Origin: Planctomycetaceae bacterium
Lineage (GTDB): Bacteria > Planctomycetota > Planctomycetia > Pirellulales > Thermoguttaceae
DNA length: 26,863 nucleotides
Assembly: GCA_031267635.1 (NCBI GenBank)
Contig: JAIRYX010000447.1
Span: 1 to 26,863, forward strand
Reading direction: 5' to 3'
In this document: positions 16,915 through 24,434 of the stretch, in pieces
Layout of the letters: each line of letters opens with the position of its first letter
How positions within the stretch are numbered: position 1 is the stretch's first letter
The notes under the pieces: generated by a model
What the model saw: only the letters and a program-made list of their open reading frames with translations
Told to the model about the DNA's origin: nothing
The model's database searches: none
Translations under genes and position numbers: made by a program

Positions 16915-18222
16915 TCAAAATTGCGATAATGCTTGCTCCGCAACATCAATTGTTTCGTCAATCATTACATCGGTATGTACGGTTGAGAGAAAAAATGCTT
17001 CAAATTGACTGCATGGCATATAAACGCCGTTGTTGGCAAGCGACCAAAAATACTTGGCGAATAACGCCGTATTGCATTTCGCTGCCGTGTCCCAATCAAT
17101 GATCGCCGAAATTTCAGGCGAACTTTTGAAAAAGAGCGTCATCATCGAACCGCAATGATTGACAACCGCCGGAATGTTGTATTTATTCACAGCGTTAAGC
17201 AAGCCATCCGCAAGCCGTTGAATTTTTTGCTCTAATTGCGCGTAAGGATTTGTATTTCGCAAAACTTCGAGCGTCGCAATTCCTGCGGCGGTCGCAAGCG
17301 GGTTGCCGCTGAGCGTTCCTGCTTGAAACACTTTCCCGGCAGGAAGAACGTACCGCATGATTTCACGTTTACCGCCGTACGCGCCGACCGGCAAACCGCC
17401 GCCGATCACTTTACCGAGCGTCGTCAAATCCGGCGTAATTCCAAACCGTTGTTGCGCTCCGCCGTAAGCGACACGAAATCCACTCATCACTTCGTCGAAA
17501 ATTAACACTGTGCCCTGTTTTTCCGTTTCACGTCGAAGGGTACCGAGAAAATCCAGAGTGCCGACAACGCATCCCATATTTCCCGCGACCGGCTCCACAA
17601 TGACCGCTGCGATTTCATCACCGAAACAGTCAAACGTGTCCGTAACAGCTTGCGGATTATTGTAAGGCAGAATCAACGTGTCGGCGGCGGTTCCCGACGT
17701 AACACCCGGCGAGTTTGGCACGGAAAACGTGGCGGCGGCGCTTCCGGCGGCAACGAGCAAACTATCCACATGTCCATGATAATTTCCGGAAAACTTGATA
17801 ATGCGGCGGCGTTCGGTGTAACCGCGAGCCAGACGGATCGCGCTCATTGTCGCTTCGGTTCCCGAATTAACAAGCCGCACCATTTCCACCGACGGCACAG
17901 CTTCGATGACTAATTCCGCAAGCTTGTTTTCATTTTGTGTCGGCGCGCCGAAACTTGTACCGTCTCGCACTGTTTTTTGTAATGCTTCGACAACCGCCGG
18001 ATGTGAATGTCCGAGAATCATCGGTCCCCACGACAAAACGTAATCGATGTACCGATTGCCATCCGCATCGAAAAGGTACGCTCCTTCGCCGCGAGAAATA
18101 ACAATCGGCGTTCCGCCCACCGCGCCAAACGCCCGCGCCGGACTATTGACTCCGCCGGGAATCAACGTTCCCGCCTGTTCCATGAGAATTTTACTGTTCG
18201 GGCGATACGATGTGTTTGTCAT
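16915..18222 (-). CDS. hemL: Glutamate-1-semialdehyde 2,1-aminomutase
   Basis: A PLP enzyme that converts glutamate-1-semialdehyde to 5-aminolevulinate, the C5-pathway step feeding heme and corrin synthesis in the cytoplasm. From the ATG at 18222 it has 435 residues (E. coli 426). Family motifs are IPGGVNSPARAFGAVGGTP near the N-terminus, DADGNRYIDYVLSWGPMILG, VNSGTEATMSAIRLARG, NYHGHVD, IFDEVMSGFRVAYGGAQ and the PLP lysine K271 in TTLGKVIGGGLPVGAYGG. The frame is open 21 more codons upstream, but those are encoded by repeat R4 and are unlike the family. There is no clear Shine-Dalgarno site. It is monocistronic, with R1 adjoining the stop. Its link to tetrapyrroles is a loose thematic match with the B12-controlled metE in the same window. 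Confidence 0.96.
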   Translation of the reverse strand: MTNTSYRPNSKILMEQAGTLIPGGVNSPARAFGAVGGTPIVISRGEGAYLFDADGNRYIDYVLSWGPMILGHSHPAVVEALQKTVRDGTSFGAPTQNENKLAELVIEAVPSVEMVRLVNSGTEATMSAIRLARGYTERRRIIKFSGNYHGHVDSLLVAAGSAAATFSVPNSPGVTSGTAADTLILPYNNPQAVTDTFDCFGDEIAAVIVEPVAGNMGCVVGTLDFLGTLRRETEKQGTVLIFDEVMSGFRVAYGGAQQRFGITPDLTTLGKVIGGGLPVGAYGGKREIMRYVLPAGKVFQAGTLSGNPLATAAGIATLEVLRNTNPYAQLEQKIQRLADGLLNAVNKYNIPAVVNHCGSMMTLFFKSSPEISAIIDWDTAAKCNTALFAKYFWSLANNGVYMPCSQFEAFFLSTVHTDVMIDETIDVAEQALSQF

Positions 18223-18255
18223 AAAGTTTATAGAAATTGAAAACTCAGTGTTCAT

Positions 18256-18320
18256 TAAAAAAAGACATTGGGACACGAGGAACACACTGCCTTAAAAAAC
18301 AAATTTCAAGTGTGAGGTGT
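18256..18320 (+). repeat. R4 repeat in the hemL leader
   Basis: AAAAAGACATTGGGACACGA, GGAACACACTGCCTTAAAAA and ATTTCAAGTGTGAGGTG correspond to the last two thirds of R4. It lies between the putative hemL promoter and its start codon, so it would be transcribed as part of the hemL 5' UTR. Confidence 0.55.
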
Positions 18321-18356
18321 AGAATAATCGGTGAATGATAATAGTTTATCCGGCAA

Positions 18357-18385
18357 ATTATATCATATATTTAGGACTTCGTGAA
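18357..18385 (-). promoter_or_regulatory. Putative hemL promoter
   Basis: On the minus strand TTCACG (18380-18385), 17 nt, TATAAT (18357-18362), giving a leader of about 130 nt before the ATG at 18222. Confidence 0.5.
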
Positions 18386-18611
18386 TGCTTGTTAATCAAA
18401 ACCAAGTGGTTGGTGATAAGATCGAGTTTTATCTTGAAGCCAATCGCGGCGACAAACAAAAAACAACGACTTCACAAAGCGTTTGATGTGAACCGTGATT
18501 TTCACATCGCTTAAATTTTCAAGTAAAGCTTGGACAAAATTCCCGCTTTGAACGAAAATTTCGCTGAAATATTAAAAAACTAAAATTTTTTGGCTTTTGA
18601 ACATTTTGCGA

Positions 18612-18640
18612 TTGACAACCGCAAAATTATGGGTTAATAT
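18612..18640 (+). promoter_or_regulatory. Strong sigma70-type promoter of the leader-DUF1559 transcript
   Basis: Perfect -35 TTGACA (18612-18617), an ideal 17-nt spacer, and -10 TAATAT (18635-18640). Transcription should begin near 18647, some 440 nt before the DUF1559 ATG. This promoter lacks the CCAATTCCAACAAT box found at the other DUF1559 loci. Confidence 0.7.
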
Positions 18641-18646
18641 GATTAA

Positions 18647-19087
18647 CATCGTTATTGGTCATTTTTGATTTTACATTTGGAGACCATTTTTTCGTTTTGA
18701 AAAATAAATTGCTCGAATTTTTATTCGGGTATTAAAAAATATCGAGTACGTCAACTATTTCAAGATCGCTTAGGCGATTAGGTAGTTTTTTACATGACAA
18801 CTGGATTTTCCAGGTAGAAAATTACTGTGGTATTTCAAAGTTACGTGGCTCCCGCTAAGGGAGCGTCACGTGAAATACCACGGGTATAATTCGGCGTTAC
18901 ATATGTGAAATATGTAATGCACCACTTTTGTCGGTGGGAGTGAGCCTGTTCTTGAAATCGTGTCGCTCCTATTCTAAGAGCGATATTCTGTTGCCGTTTC
19001 TCGGCTAGTGTTTTTCCACTTTTTAGCGAAACAGATTATTTGTTTGTAATCTGTAAATTTAAACTCTCTTTTTAAGGAGAACAAGTT
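18647..19087 (+). ncRNA. Long structured 5' leader / candidate cis-regulatory RNA
   Basis: Between the promoter and the DUF1559 start are several non-overlapping hairpins. ATCGC/GCGAT lies at 18765-18778. A three-part hairpin lies at 18827-18881, with GTGGTATTTC/GAAATACCAC (10 bp), ACGTG/CACGT and CTCCC/GGGAG. GCGTTACATAT/ATATGTAATGC (11 bp with one G-U) lies at 18894-18920. CCAC/GTGG lies at 18922-18937, TCGCTC/GAGCGA at 18963-18983 and ACAGATTA/TAATCTGT at 19031-19054. A Shine-Dalgarno AAGGAG (19074-19079) follows, 8 nt from the ATG. No known RNA signature (RNase P, tmRNA, SRP, common riboswitches) was recognised. It could be a riboswitch-like leader, an attenuator, or a separate small RNA. 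Function is inference. Confidence 0.5.
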
Positions 19088-20185
19088 ATGAAAATCACAT
19101 TACGTTTTGGATTTACCCTCGTCGAACTTCTTGTGGTGATTGCGATCATTGGTATTTTGATTGCATTACTCTTGCCTGCCGTTCAAGCCGCGCGCGAAGC
19201 GGCAAGACGAATGCAGTGTACCAATCATTTGAAACAGGTTGGGTTAGCGTTGCACAACTATCACGATACGATGAGAGCTTTACCCGCTTCTCGAAGTTGG
19301 CTTGGAAACGGGGATGATCTTGGTGTTTCGACCGGCGCACTTTATAGTCCTTCGGTCAAGTTGCTTCCTTATATGGAACAAAGCGCTCTTTATGAAACGC
19401 TTTTGGCCACTCCCGGTCCGTTACGTACATGGACGAAAAATGATGTTTTTAAGAATCGGATTTCGTACCTTCTTTGTCCTTCCGACGGTAATTCCAAAAC
19501 GCCCTATCAGGACTATGCTGGAGCCAATGTCGTTTATTCTTTTGGCGACGGGATGTGGAATTATTTTGCTGCTGGTGATGTGGTTTCTTCACGTATGATG
19601 TTTTCGCCGGTGATGTGGAAGGAATTTTCTGCGTGTATTGATGGGACAAGTAATACGTGTGTTATCAGTGAAACTGTAATTGCCAATGTTACAAGCTCAA
19701 GAGAAATCAAAGGCGGAGTTGCGCAGGTCGCAAGTCCCGATAATGGAAATAATGGCGGTCCGATGGGAAAATGCGGATTCGGTGCTCTTGCTGATCCAAA
19801 CAACCGTCGTTCCTATAAATCCACTCAGGCACTTGTGACACATGCCAAAATTGCAACTGAACCTGGTCATAATATACGCGGCGGACGGTTTCAGGACGGA
19901 CGCGCAATTTATCAGGGATTCCATACGGTTCTTCCCCCCAATTCTCCTTCATGCAGTAACGACGCTAATGCTGAAAGTACTAATGGATGCGGTATTTATT
20001 CCGCGACGTCAAATCATTCCGGCGGCGTAAATGTCGGAATGCTTGATGGTTCCATTCATTTCATTTCCGATACCATTGACTGCAACGGAGCTTCCGCCGG
20101 TCAGGTAACAAGCGGTCAAAGTCCCTATGGCGTCTGGGGGGCGTTGGGGTCGCCGAACGGCGGGGAATCCAAAACCGTTTTTTAA
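19088..20185 (+). CDS. DUF1559 pilin-like protein with H-X9-DG motif (cassette 1)
   Basis: 365 residues. The N-terminus is a type IV pilin/pseudopilin-like signal: MKITLRFG, cleavage or methylation site before F9, then the hydrophobic helix FTLVELLVVIAIIGILIALL and the conserved AAREAARRMQC. This suggests processing by a prepilin peptidase and display at the inner membrane or envelope. The middle is the DUF1559 (SBP_bac_10) domain. Near the C-terminus H310 and D320-G321 form the H-X9-DG motif typical of planctomycete paralogues. The molecular role of the family is unknown. Start: ATG 8 nt after AAGGAG. A small lipoprotein gene follows (20307) with an intervening hairpin, probably one operon. 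The last roughly 100 bp are almost identical to the end of the 25078 gene. Confidence 0.93.
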   Translation: MKITLRFGFTLVELLVVIAIIGILIALLLPAVQAAREAARRMQCTNHLKQVGLALHNYHDTMRALPASRSWLGNGDDLGVSTGALYSPSVKLLPYMEQSALYETLLATPGPLRTWTKNDVFKNRISYLLCPSDGNSKTPYQDYAGANVVYSFGDGMWNYFAAGDVVSSRMMFSPVMWKEFSACIDGTSNTCVISETVIANVTSSREIKGGVAQVASPDNGNNGGPMGKCGFGALADPNNRRSYKSTQALVTHAKIATEPGHNIRGGRFQDGRAIYQGFHTVLPPNSPSCSNDANAESTNGCGIYSATSNHSGGVNVGMLDGSIHFISDTIDCNGASAGQVTSGQSPYGVWGALGSPNGGESKTVF

Positions 20186-20246
20186 CAAGATGGATATTTG
20201 GATGTATTAAAAACACTCAAACAAAACATCGGATACTCGTTCATAT

Positions 20247-20270
20247 GAGGCGGTATTGGTAAGCCGCCTC
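20247..20270 (+). promoter_or_regulatory. Conserved hairpin between DUF1559 and lipoprotein genes (cassette 1)
   Basis: GAGGCGG, 10-nt loop, CCGCCTC, 36 nt before the lipoprotein ATG. It has no U-tract, so it is not a classic terminator. The same stem with a different loop occurs at 26355-26376, where one G-C/A-U position has changed but pairing is kept as G-U. It may protect or process the mRNA or tune expression of the second gene. Confidence 0.5.
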
Positions 20271-20306
20271 GTGTTACAATGTTACAGCTTTTAATAGGGA
20301 GTTATC

Positions 20307-20786
20307 ATGCAACATTTATCGAAAGTTTTGATTTTCGCCTGTTTCGTAACCATTATGGGATGTTCCGGCAAACAACTTCCGCCAGACCTGCCCAAATTGT
20401 TTCCTTGTAAAATCATCATTCAGCAGGAAGGAAAACCTCTTGCCGACGCCCAAGTATTCCTTTCTCCTGTTGACGGTTCCAAATGGAATGCAACGGGAAA
20501 TACGAATACGCAAGGCGTGACCGAACCTTGGACGCAAGGGATGTATCGCGGTGTTGCGGAAGGAAAGTTCAAGGTGGTTGTTTTCAAACAGGAAATCATC
20601 AATCCGCCGGCGGAGACGTCTTCCGCTTCCGGTCAGAAAACAGAAGAGCCGAAGGTTTACAATCTGGTTGAAGAAATCTATAGTGAAGCGACAAAGACGC
20701 CATTATCAATAGAGGTCTCTTCAGGTCAATCCGAATGGACATTGGATATCGGTAAAGCCGTCAGAAAACTGCTACCGCCTCGTTAA
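20307..20786 (+). CDS. Small lipoprotein partner of DUF1559 (cassette 1)
   Basis: 159 residues. A short signal peptide (MQHLSKVLIFACFVTIMGC) ends in a lipobox with C19, so the mature protein is a membrane-anchored lipoprotein. The rest resembles the transthyretin-like/carboxypeptidase-regulatory beta-sandwich that often accompanies planctomycete DUF1559 genes (CKIIIQQEGKPLADAQVFLS, GNTNTQGVTEP, GVAEGKFKVVVFKQE), with a Ser/Glu-rich insert near residue 110. GGGAG lies before the ATG. It is probably cotranscribed with the DUF1559 gene 121 bp upstream. A near-identical copy lies at 26414, with about 13 base differences in 450 by eye. Confidence 0.85.
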   Translation: MQHLSKVLIFACFVTIMGCSGKQLPPDLPKLFPCKIIIQQEGKPLADAQVFLSPVDGSKWNATGNTNTQGVTEPWTQGMYRGVAEGKFKVVVFKQEIINPPAETSSASGQKTEEPKVYNLVEEIYSEATKTPLSIEVSSGQSEWTLDIGKAVRKLLPPR

Positions 20787-20880
20787 TCCAATTCCGCAGT
20801 TCATTTTTTACCGAAAGAGTAAAGCCGTTCGGGGAACTCTACAAACGCTAAATAGACTAACATTACTTTCGATTTATGTT

Positions 20881-20955
20881 TTCTCACAAAGGCACGGAGA
20901 CACAAAGAATTTATTCTTTAGAATCACTCGGTGTTCTTGGTTGCTTTGTGAGAGA
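20881..20955. repeat. Imperfect palindrome (CACAAAGGCACGGAG type)
   Basis: TTCTCACAAAG at 20881-20891 and CTTTGTGAGAGA at 20944-20955 form the outer arms. GGCACGGAGACACAAAG and its imperfect complement lie inside. It sits between convergent lipoprotein genes and could end transcription from both sides. A degenerate R2-like piece (TAAATCCGCACGAGAGCAAC) follows near 20980. Confidence 0.55.
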
Positions 20956-21017
20956 CAAATTTTAGAGTGCGGCGAGTATAAATCCGCACGAGAGCAACTG
21001 AATCGTTACATTGAGCG

Positions 21018-21044
21018 CAGCATCTCAAAGTGTGAGACGCCTGC
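21018..21044 (-). terminator. Hairpin just after the minus-strand lipoprotein gene
   Basis: GCAG-c-ATCTCA, 5-nt loop, TGAGA-c-GC-c-TGC. The stem begins 8 nt beyond the lipoprotein stop codon, where a terminator is expected. No T-rich tail follows on the minus strand, so it may be a stability hairpin rather than an intrinsic terminator. Confidence 0.35.
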
Positions 21045-21052
21045 TACTTCGT

Positions 21053-21478
21053 TTACATGTCGAAATCGAATTTATTGTTCTGACCGGCGGTTACGGTTGC
21101 TTTTTGAACGCTTGCCGAACCAAATGCCGGAGGAGCGACGTCTTTGTATTCGACTTTCGCTTTCATCGGGTCCGGGTCGTCCACGCGAGATCCCGGAACT
21201 TCTTCCATCACGGTAATGCGGACTTTGTATTCGCCCGCCACAAGTCCATGTGCCGCGTCAACAGAATACTTACCGTCGGTAATCATGCCGCCGGATTGCG
21301 TTCGTTCCGTTTGTGTTCCGCTCGGTTCAAATTGAATACTTCCGTTGGAAACCGGCTTTCCTTTCAATGTCACGTTTCCCTCGATTTTCAACCGTCCCTG
21401 CGGATTAGAGTTCCCGCACCCCATCGCGAACGCCAGCGTCAAAGCCGTTACAATGATTGTGAGTCTTTTCGTTGTCAT
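21053..21478 (-). CDS. Small lipoprotein with carboxypeptidase-regulatory-like fold
   Basis: 141 residues. A signal peptide (MTTKRLTIIVTALTLAFAMG) precedes lipobox cysteine C21. The domain is a typical planctomycete transthyretin-like sandwich: IEGNVTLKGKPVSNGSIQFE, then GGMITDGKYSVD and LVAGEYKVRITVMEE. It is only distantly similar to the lipoproteins of the two plus-strand cassettes. AAGGA lies about 9 nt before the ATG. It follows two minus-strand DUF1559 genes, but a 553-bp repeat-filled gap separates it from them, so cotranscription is uncertain. Confidence 0.85.
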   Translation of the reverse strand: MTTKRLTIIVTALTLAFAMGCGNSNPQGRLKIEGNVTLKGKPVSNGSIQFEPSGTQTERTQSGGMITDGKYSVDAAHGLVAGEYKVRITVMEEVPGSRVDDPDPMKAKVEYKDVAPPAFGSASVQKATVTAGQNNKFDFDM

Positions 21479-21554
21479 TTTATTGTTATCCTTTTTAACA
21501 TTGTGAATGTGAAACTTTTGTAAAACGCTTGTAACGATTCAGTTACTATCAAAG

Positions 21555-22025
21555 CGTTTCTTTGATTCTCGCCATCTTGCCTCTGTTGTTCAGGGACTTG
21601 GGAGACTATTAGGACACGAGGGACTTCAGAAATAGTTTCATATCCCTAAAGCCCCTAGTCCCTGCATCCTCGCCGAAGCGTCTCTTGGATTCCCATGAGC
21701 GCACCCCGACCCTTCTAACGGTCGCACCCCGACCCTTCCAATGGTCGTACCTCGACCCTTCTAACGGTCGCACCTCGACCCTTCCAAGGGTCGCGCCTCG
21801 ACCCTTCCAGTGGTCGCACCTCTTCGATTCCCGCCGAAGCGTCTCTTCGATTCCCATCGTCTCTCCTCTGTTGTTTCAGGGGTTCTGGGGACTCTTGGGA
21901 TACGAGGGACTTTTGGATCTGTCCTCATTGCTCTTTGTTGCTTTTGAGAATTTTAGGGATTCTCCTTCGTATCCTTAAAGTCCCATTAGTTCCCATAGTC
22001 CCTTTTGTCCCTGCACGCCCGTCAA
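21555..22025. repeat. Locally duplicated repeat block containing a 23-bp tandem array
   Basis: About five copies of a 23-bp unit (core GGTCGCACCTCGACCCTTC) lie at 21701-21822. They are flanked by direct repeats of CGCCGAAGCGTCTCTT (about 21671 and 21832). On both sides are paired segments beginning CTCTGTTGTT(T)CAGGG and rich in GGGAC / GTCCC, related to the start of R4. The minus-strand ORF over the array is repetitive (Trp-Lys-Gly-Arg) and unlikely to be a gene. This block fills the 21479-22031 gap. Confidence 0.75.
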
Positions 22026-22031
22026 AGTAAC

Positions 22032-23048
22032 TTATTTGGACACATTTTCCGCGCCGCGCGAGCTACACATCGCTCTCCAAACGTCGAGATTCACCGTGTC
22101 GCTCTGGAACGAAACGCTTCCGTCGCCGAACGCCGTCTGCACCCCGCCGGTATGATAACTTCGAGACGCGACATGAAGTTCGTGTCCTACCGGAGCGGGA
22201 CCAATCGGAAATCTATCTTTATTTAATTTCGTATCGGTCATAAAAGAAGCGTGTCCTCTATCGCCGAGTTTGGAGTTTGGAGCGAGATTTCCTGTGAAAA
22301 ACGCGCCGTTGCCCCACCAAATCAAGCCGCGCAAATCGTTAGTGCCGCCGCCGCTCCAATCGCCTCTCGCGCACTCGCCGAAAGCCAGCGTGTTGGAAGT
22401 TCCGTCGGTGATTTCCGTCATCTTATAACATTCTGTTCCTACTTTACATCCCATGCAGTACATTCCGCCGTGCGCAAAAACCTGCACATTTGCTGGCGCG
22501 GCAGTAAACGGAATGTTGGTGAACCATGTCGTCAACATACCGCTGGAATCGCAGTTTGGAATAGCGGCATCACCGGAACAACAAAGATAGTTGTGATGGT
22601 AATAACCTTCACCGCTTCCTCGCGGGTTATAGGAAGAACGAGTGGATGTCCCGTCGGTCGGGCAGGTATAAACAGAAATTTTTACGTCAATCAACGCGCC
22701 AACGTTGCTCACCTCGAAACCTGAATCGACTGTGTTGTCGTTGTAATTTCGTCTGATGTTAAACCGCGAGTACAGCGGTTGCTGCTCAATATACGGCAGC
22801 AAAAGTACCGCCCACGTCGCGGCAGTGTCTCCCTTACCGCCGGGCGGAAGGGTTTTATAAACGTCGTGATAGTTGTGTGTCGCCAACGCAATGTTCTTGA
22901 GATGGTCGGAACATTGCATTCGCCTCGCCGCCTCACGCGCCGCTTGAACGGCGGGAAGAAGCAACGCAATCAATATACCGATGATCGCAATCACGACAAG
23001 GAGTTCAACCAACGTGAACCCCCAGTGAAAGTTTTTGTCTTTGTTCAT
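22032..23048 (-). CDS. DUF1559 pilin-like protein with H-X9-DG motif (minus cassette, second gene)
   Basis: 338 residues from the ATG at 23048, which has AAGGA 9 nt upstream. The frame is open 19 codons further, but those overlap the previous gene and are not family-like. The pilin signal is MNKDKNFHWG/FTLVELL, followed by AAREAARRMQC and the DUF1559 body (GTSNTLAFGECARGDWSGGG, GLIWWGNGAFFTG). H299 and D309-G310 form H-X9-DG. It starts 46 bp after the preceding DUF1559 gene ends and is clearly in its operon. It groups with that neighbour (shared GLIWW and SFQSDTVN/SFRSDTVN ends) rather than with the plus-strand DUF1559 genes. Confidence 0.92.
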   Translation of the reverse strand: MNKDKNFHWGFTLVELLVVIAIIGILIALLLPAVQAAREAARRMQCSDHLKNIALATHNYHDVYKTLPPGGKGDTAATWAVLLLPYIEQQPLYSRFNIRRNYNDNTVDSGFEVSNVGALIDVKISVYTCPTDGTSTRSSYNPRGSGEGYYHHNYLCCSGDAAIPNCDSSGMLTTWFTNIPFTAAPANVQVFAHGGMYCMGCKVGTECYKMTEITDGTSNTLAFGECARGDWSGGGTNDLRGLIWWGNGAFFTGNLAPNSKLGDRGHASFMTDTKLNKDRFPIGPAPVGHELHVASRSYHTGGVQTAFGDGSVSFQSDTVNLDVWRAMCSSRGAENVSK

Positions 23049-23094
23049 AAATTGAGTTCCTTTAATTAAAGAATGATGTTGTTGTTTGCAATCG

Positions 23095-24225
23095 TTACGG
23101 AGCAATCGTTTCGCCGCCGCGAGTCGTTGCCGAAGCTCGCCACGCGTCGATATTTACTGTGTCGGAACGAAAACTGACCGAGCCGTCCGCGATTCCGGCA
23201 TTCACGCCTGCAGTATGGAAACTTCGCGCGGAAAGGAGATAGATGTTATCCGTGAACACTGTCAACGGATGCTTTTCCGCATAAAACGTTCCGCCGCCGG
23301 AATAAGCCGGTTTCACAAAACCACCTTCCATTCGGTCGGGGATTCGTGTATTCGGAGCGTTGTACGCCGTAAAACCAGCAGCAGGCGTCCACCAAATCAA
23401 CCCGCGTAAATCAGTAACGCCGGCATTCAAAGCGGTAGGAGAACGTTCTCCCTGAATCGTTTCCGAAAGCGCCATTGTATTGGAAAGACCGTCGGAAACC
23501 GCGCCAAACGTAATGTATTTGTAAGGCGGTTTACCCACCCAAAACACTGCGCCGTTATCGACCGTGACGTCGCCGTAAGACGCCCAGCCCATACCCGCGT
23601 TTGTGTCGTTTCCATCCGCTTTATAAACACCCGCGTTTCCGAGGCACACAAGCATATTGTGATGCCTGTAACCGTCTGCACGGCTGTTCGGGTAGGTGCT
23701 TTTTTTGTCGCCGTCGCTCGGACAAGAATACGCCGGAATGCGTGTCGGCAAAAGCAACGCACGGTTAGATTGTGTGAATCCGGTATGTACCGTATTGTCG
23801 GCATAGTTATATCGGAAATCGTATTGAGAGTACAAGTTTGCCTGTTCAATAAACGGCAAAGTTGCCAACCCCCAGGTCATGCAGTATCTTTCATCGCCGC
23901 CAAGCGGAAAAGCTTTGTGCACATCCGCATAGTTGTGAAAGGCAAGCACAACGTTTTTCATGTTGCTCGAACAGTTCATACGGGACGCCGCCTCACGCGC
24001 CGCTTGAACCGCGGGTAAAAGTAGCGCGATCAAAATTCCAATGATCGCAATCACAACAAGAAGCTCGACCAGCGTAAACGCAAGTCGGATGATACGGGCA
24101 ACACGGCAAGAACGGACAGAAAAAATACCATTGTCTCTGTTCTTTGTGTTTGCGCAATTGATAGATTTTACCCCCCCCCCCCGCACGAGCTGTTCCAATT
24201 CTGCGAAACGCCCATTTCTGGGCAA
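23095..24225 (-). CDS. DUF1559 pilin-like protein with poly-G tract in its N-terminal region (minus cassette, first gene)
   Basis: The DUF1559 body is intact: pilin signal IIRLA/FTLVELL with F50, AAREAASRMNC, GLIWWTPAAGFTAY, and H337 with D347-G348 as H-X9-DG. The N-terminus is uncertain. In the frame of the domain the only start codons (TTG 24225, TTG and GTG just after) lie at or upstream of a run of 12 G (24171-24182), and none has a Shine-Dalgarno site. The well-placed ATG at 24263 (AGGAG 10 nt upstream) is in another frame and reads TAA directly after the G-run. One extra G would join that ATG to the domain. The locus may therefore be an OFF-phase variant, or the run length may be a sequencing error. 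Coordinates give the in-frame extent. Promoter and box at 24353-24400. Confidence 0.8.
   Translation of the reverse strand: MPRNGRFAELEQLVRGGGVKSINCANTKNRDNGIFSVRSCRVARIIRLAFTLVELLVVIAIIGILIALLLPAVQAAREAASRMNCSSNMKNVVLAFHNYADVHKAFPLGGDERYCMTWGLATLPFIEQANLYSQYDFRYNYADNTVHTGFTQSNRALLLPTRIPAYSCPSDGDKKSTYPNSRADGYRHHNMLVCLGNAGVYKADGNDTNAGMGWASYGDVTVDNGAVFWVGKPPYKYITFGAVSDGLSNTMALSETIQGERSPTALNAGVTDLRGLIWWTPAAGFTAYNAPNTRIPDRMEGGFVKPAYSGGGTFYAEKHPLTVFTDNIYLLSARSFHTAGVNAGIADGSVSFRSDTVNIDAWRASATTRGGETIAP
24171..24182 (-). repeat. Homopolymer G12 tract (candidate phase-variation switch)
   Basis: Twelve consecutive C on the plus strand (G in the mRNA sense) inside the 5' coding region of the DUF1559 gene. 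Tracts of this length slip readily during replication. Tract lengths of 13, 10 or 16 would fuse the strong ATG at 24263 to the pilin domain; 12 does not. Confidence 0.7.
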
Positions 24226-24306
24226 GAAAACAAACCAGTTGTCGTTAAAACAAAGTTTGTCATACGTTTTAATCTCCTAATCATAGGATTGTTTGAAATT
24301 TGAAGA

Positions 24307-24325
24307 AAAAATCACAGTGATTTTT
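24307..24325 (-). promoter_or_regulatory. Operator-like perfect dyad in the leader
   Basis: AAAAATCAC and GTGATTTTT are perfect 9-bp half-sites around one base. The dyad lies about 20 nt downstream of the predicted transcription start and about 45 nt before the ATG at 24263. The tight centre favours a protein-binding site over a hairpin. Confidence 0.4.
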
Positions 24326-24352
24326 GTCTAACAATTAACTTTATTGATTGTT

Positions 24353-24400
24353 ATTATGCGCAGGTAAATCAAAAACGTCAATAGGGATTGTTGGAATTTG
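24353..24400 (-). promoter_or_regulatory. Promoter and conserved box of the minus-strand DUF1559 cassette
   Basis: On the minus strand: box CAAATTCCAACAAT (24387-24400), 5 nt, -35 TTGACG (24376-24381), 17 nt, -10 CATAAT (24353-24358). Spacing is the same at 9668-9715 and 24947-24994. Confidence 0.7.
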
Positions 24401-24434
24401 CGGAAATTTTCTAGAAAATATTCTGTTTAGTTCA

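Noticed and set aside
18223..18285. Longer N-terminus for hemL
   Set aside because: The extra residues come largely from repeat R4, and HemL homologues begin near MTNTSYRPNSKILM.
18647..19087. Known housekeeping RNA (RNase P, tmRNA, SRP, 6S) or common riboswitch
   Set aside because: None of their conserved signature stretches could be found, and the hairpin series does not match those folds.
21701..21822. CRISPR array
   Set aside because: Direct tandem units of 23 bp with no spacers and no cas genes.
21609..21857. 82-residue minus-strand repetitive ORF
   Set aside because: Open only because the 23-bp tandem unit lacks stops; no start signal.
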